Part shown: positions 11,781 through 12,217 of the stretch, in pieces
Numbering within the stretch: position 1 is the first letter of the stretch
Layout: every line of letters begins with the position of its first letter
Assembly: GCA_046733355.1 (NCBI GenBank)
Contig: JBKPOZ010000179.1
Span: 1 to 12,217 of the forward strand
Reading direction: 5' to 3'
From: VAZQ01 sp046733355
GTDB taxonomy: Bacteria > Pseudomonadota > Alphaproteobacteria > Rhizobiales > Xanthobacteraceae
Length of the DNA stretch: 12,217 bases
Made by a program: the position numbers and the translations under genes
The notes under the pieces: generated by a model
What the model was told of the DNA's origin: nothing
What the model saw: the letters and a program-made list of their open reading frames with translations, nothing else
The model's database searches: none

Positions 11781-12217
11781 TCAGGAGAGAGCCACGAGTT
11801 CTGAGTCCGTTAGATGCGCGGGCACAATGACGACCGGGACAGGGTATGTACCTGCAGTACGTGCCAGATCCGAGACGAGGCGGCCTGGCCCTTGCTCGGT
11901 CGACCCTGCTGCGAGCACTAAAAGTGCAATGTCGTCATCCTTTCGGATAAGCCGGAAAATCTGCTCGGCAGGGTCACCCTCCCGTACGAACGTTTCTATG
12001 GAGACATGTGCGATGCCCTGCGCGCGCTTAGCGCGTGCCTCGAGCAGCTTCTGAGCCTCGTCGTGTGCCTCGGCTCGTACAATATCGGACACAAGCACCC
12101 AATCTATTTCAGGGTAGGGCGGTTCAATCACTCGCAGCAGAACTAATACAGAGTTGAGCCGCGATGCACGACGGGCGGCATAGTAGACGGCCTTGTCGCA
12201 ATCAGGCGACTCGTCCA
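11781..12217 (-). CDS. Universal stress protein (UspA family), 5'-partial
   Basis: The frame runs from the window end (12217) to a stop at 11781; about 145 residues are visible and the start is beyond the window. It begins with the typical nucleotide-binding start DESPDCDKAVYYAARRAS, then SVLVLLRVIEPP, a helix rich in AHDEAQKLLEARAKRA, VSIETFVREGDPAEQIFRLI, DDDIALLVLAAGSTEQGPG and the C-terminal strand YPVPVVIVPAHL. The usual Usp motif G-x2-G-x9-G-S/T before the last strand is only partly kept (GSTEQGPGRLVSDLARTAGT), so ATP binding is uncertain. Usp proteins are cytoplasmic and linked to starvation, oxidative and hypoxic stress. It lies about 400 bp upstream of the class A hsp20 on the same strand, but with a separate promoter between. 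Confidence 0.85.
   Translation of the reverse strand, partial: DESPDCDKAVYYAARRASRLNSVLVLLRVIEPPYPEIDWVLVSDIVRAEAHDEAQKLLEARAKRAQGIAHVSIETFVREGDPAEQIFRLIRKDDDIALLVLAAGSTEQGPGRLVSDLARTAGTYPVPVVIVPAHLTDSELVALS

Noticed and set aside
1..12217. Search for transposase, integrase, rRNA, tRNA or CRISPR features that would mark a mobile element
   Set aside because: None could be supported from the sequence; island status is suggested only by the gene debris and repeats.

Overview
The window reads as accessory or genomic-island-like chromosome of a high-GC alphaproteobacterium, most probably Bradyrhizobium or a close Rhizobiales relative. The pointers are a ROSE-type RNA thermometer in front of a class A small heat-shock gene, an orphan BrnA-type antitoxin, two small ORFs (71 and 52 aa) of kinds I recall as common in Bradyrhizobium, and repeated decayed copies of the tripartite-type ABC substrate-binding protein family (ABC_sub_bind) that is strongly expanded in these genomes. 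This assignment is inference from family knowledge; no search was run.

Layout. Positions 1-2400 are mostly decayed: a partial hypothetical gene whose amber stop is followed in frame by a hydrophobic segment, an ABC substrate-binding pseudogene broken by single-base frameshifts (549-1165, minus), a small three-helix membrane protein (1471-1884, plus), and a second, more degraded fossil of the same ABC family (2157-2309, minus). Positions 2378-5449 (minus) hold the standout gene: a 1023-aa protein with an N-terminal TIR domain, one transmembrane helix, a coiled coil and thirteen exactly phased 48-residue TPR units. An uncharacterised small gene (5621-5959) lies upstream on the same strand. Positions 5980-7190 hold a repeated fragment of the ABC gene 3' end, two small helical ORFs and a collagen-like Gly-X-Y gene with no recognisable start. 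Positions 7199-9189 hold a DedA-family membrane protein, a possible PHA-synthase fossil and a secreted outer-membrane beta-barrel protein. Positions 9190-9908 are intergenic and contain a third copy of the ABC 3'-end repeat. Positions 9909-12217 are a stress segment: orphan BrnA-like antitoxin (plus), then on the minus strand an Hsp20 protein with its own terminator, a class A Hsp20 under a ROSE thermometer and a sigma-32-like -35 box, and a universal stress protein that runs off the window.

How it fits together. The right-hand end looks like a coordinated stress module: two small heat-shock holdases and a universal stress protein on one strand, the first controlled by temperature at both promoter and RNA level. 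The TIR-TPR protein is the best candidate for an undescribed system: a membrane-anchored, putatively NAD-degrading or signalling TIR enzyme with a long protein-binding superhelix and no obvious standard defence partner. Much of the remaining sequence is genuine gene debris, which points to a region that gains and loses DNA.
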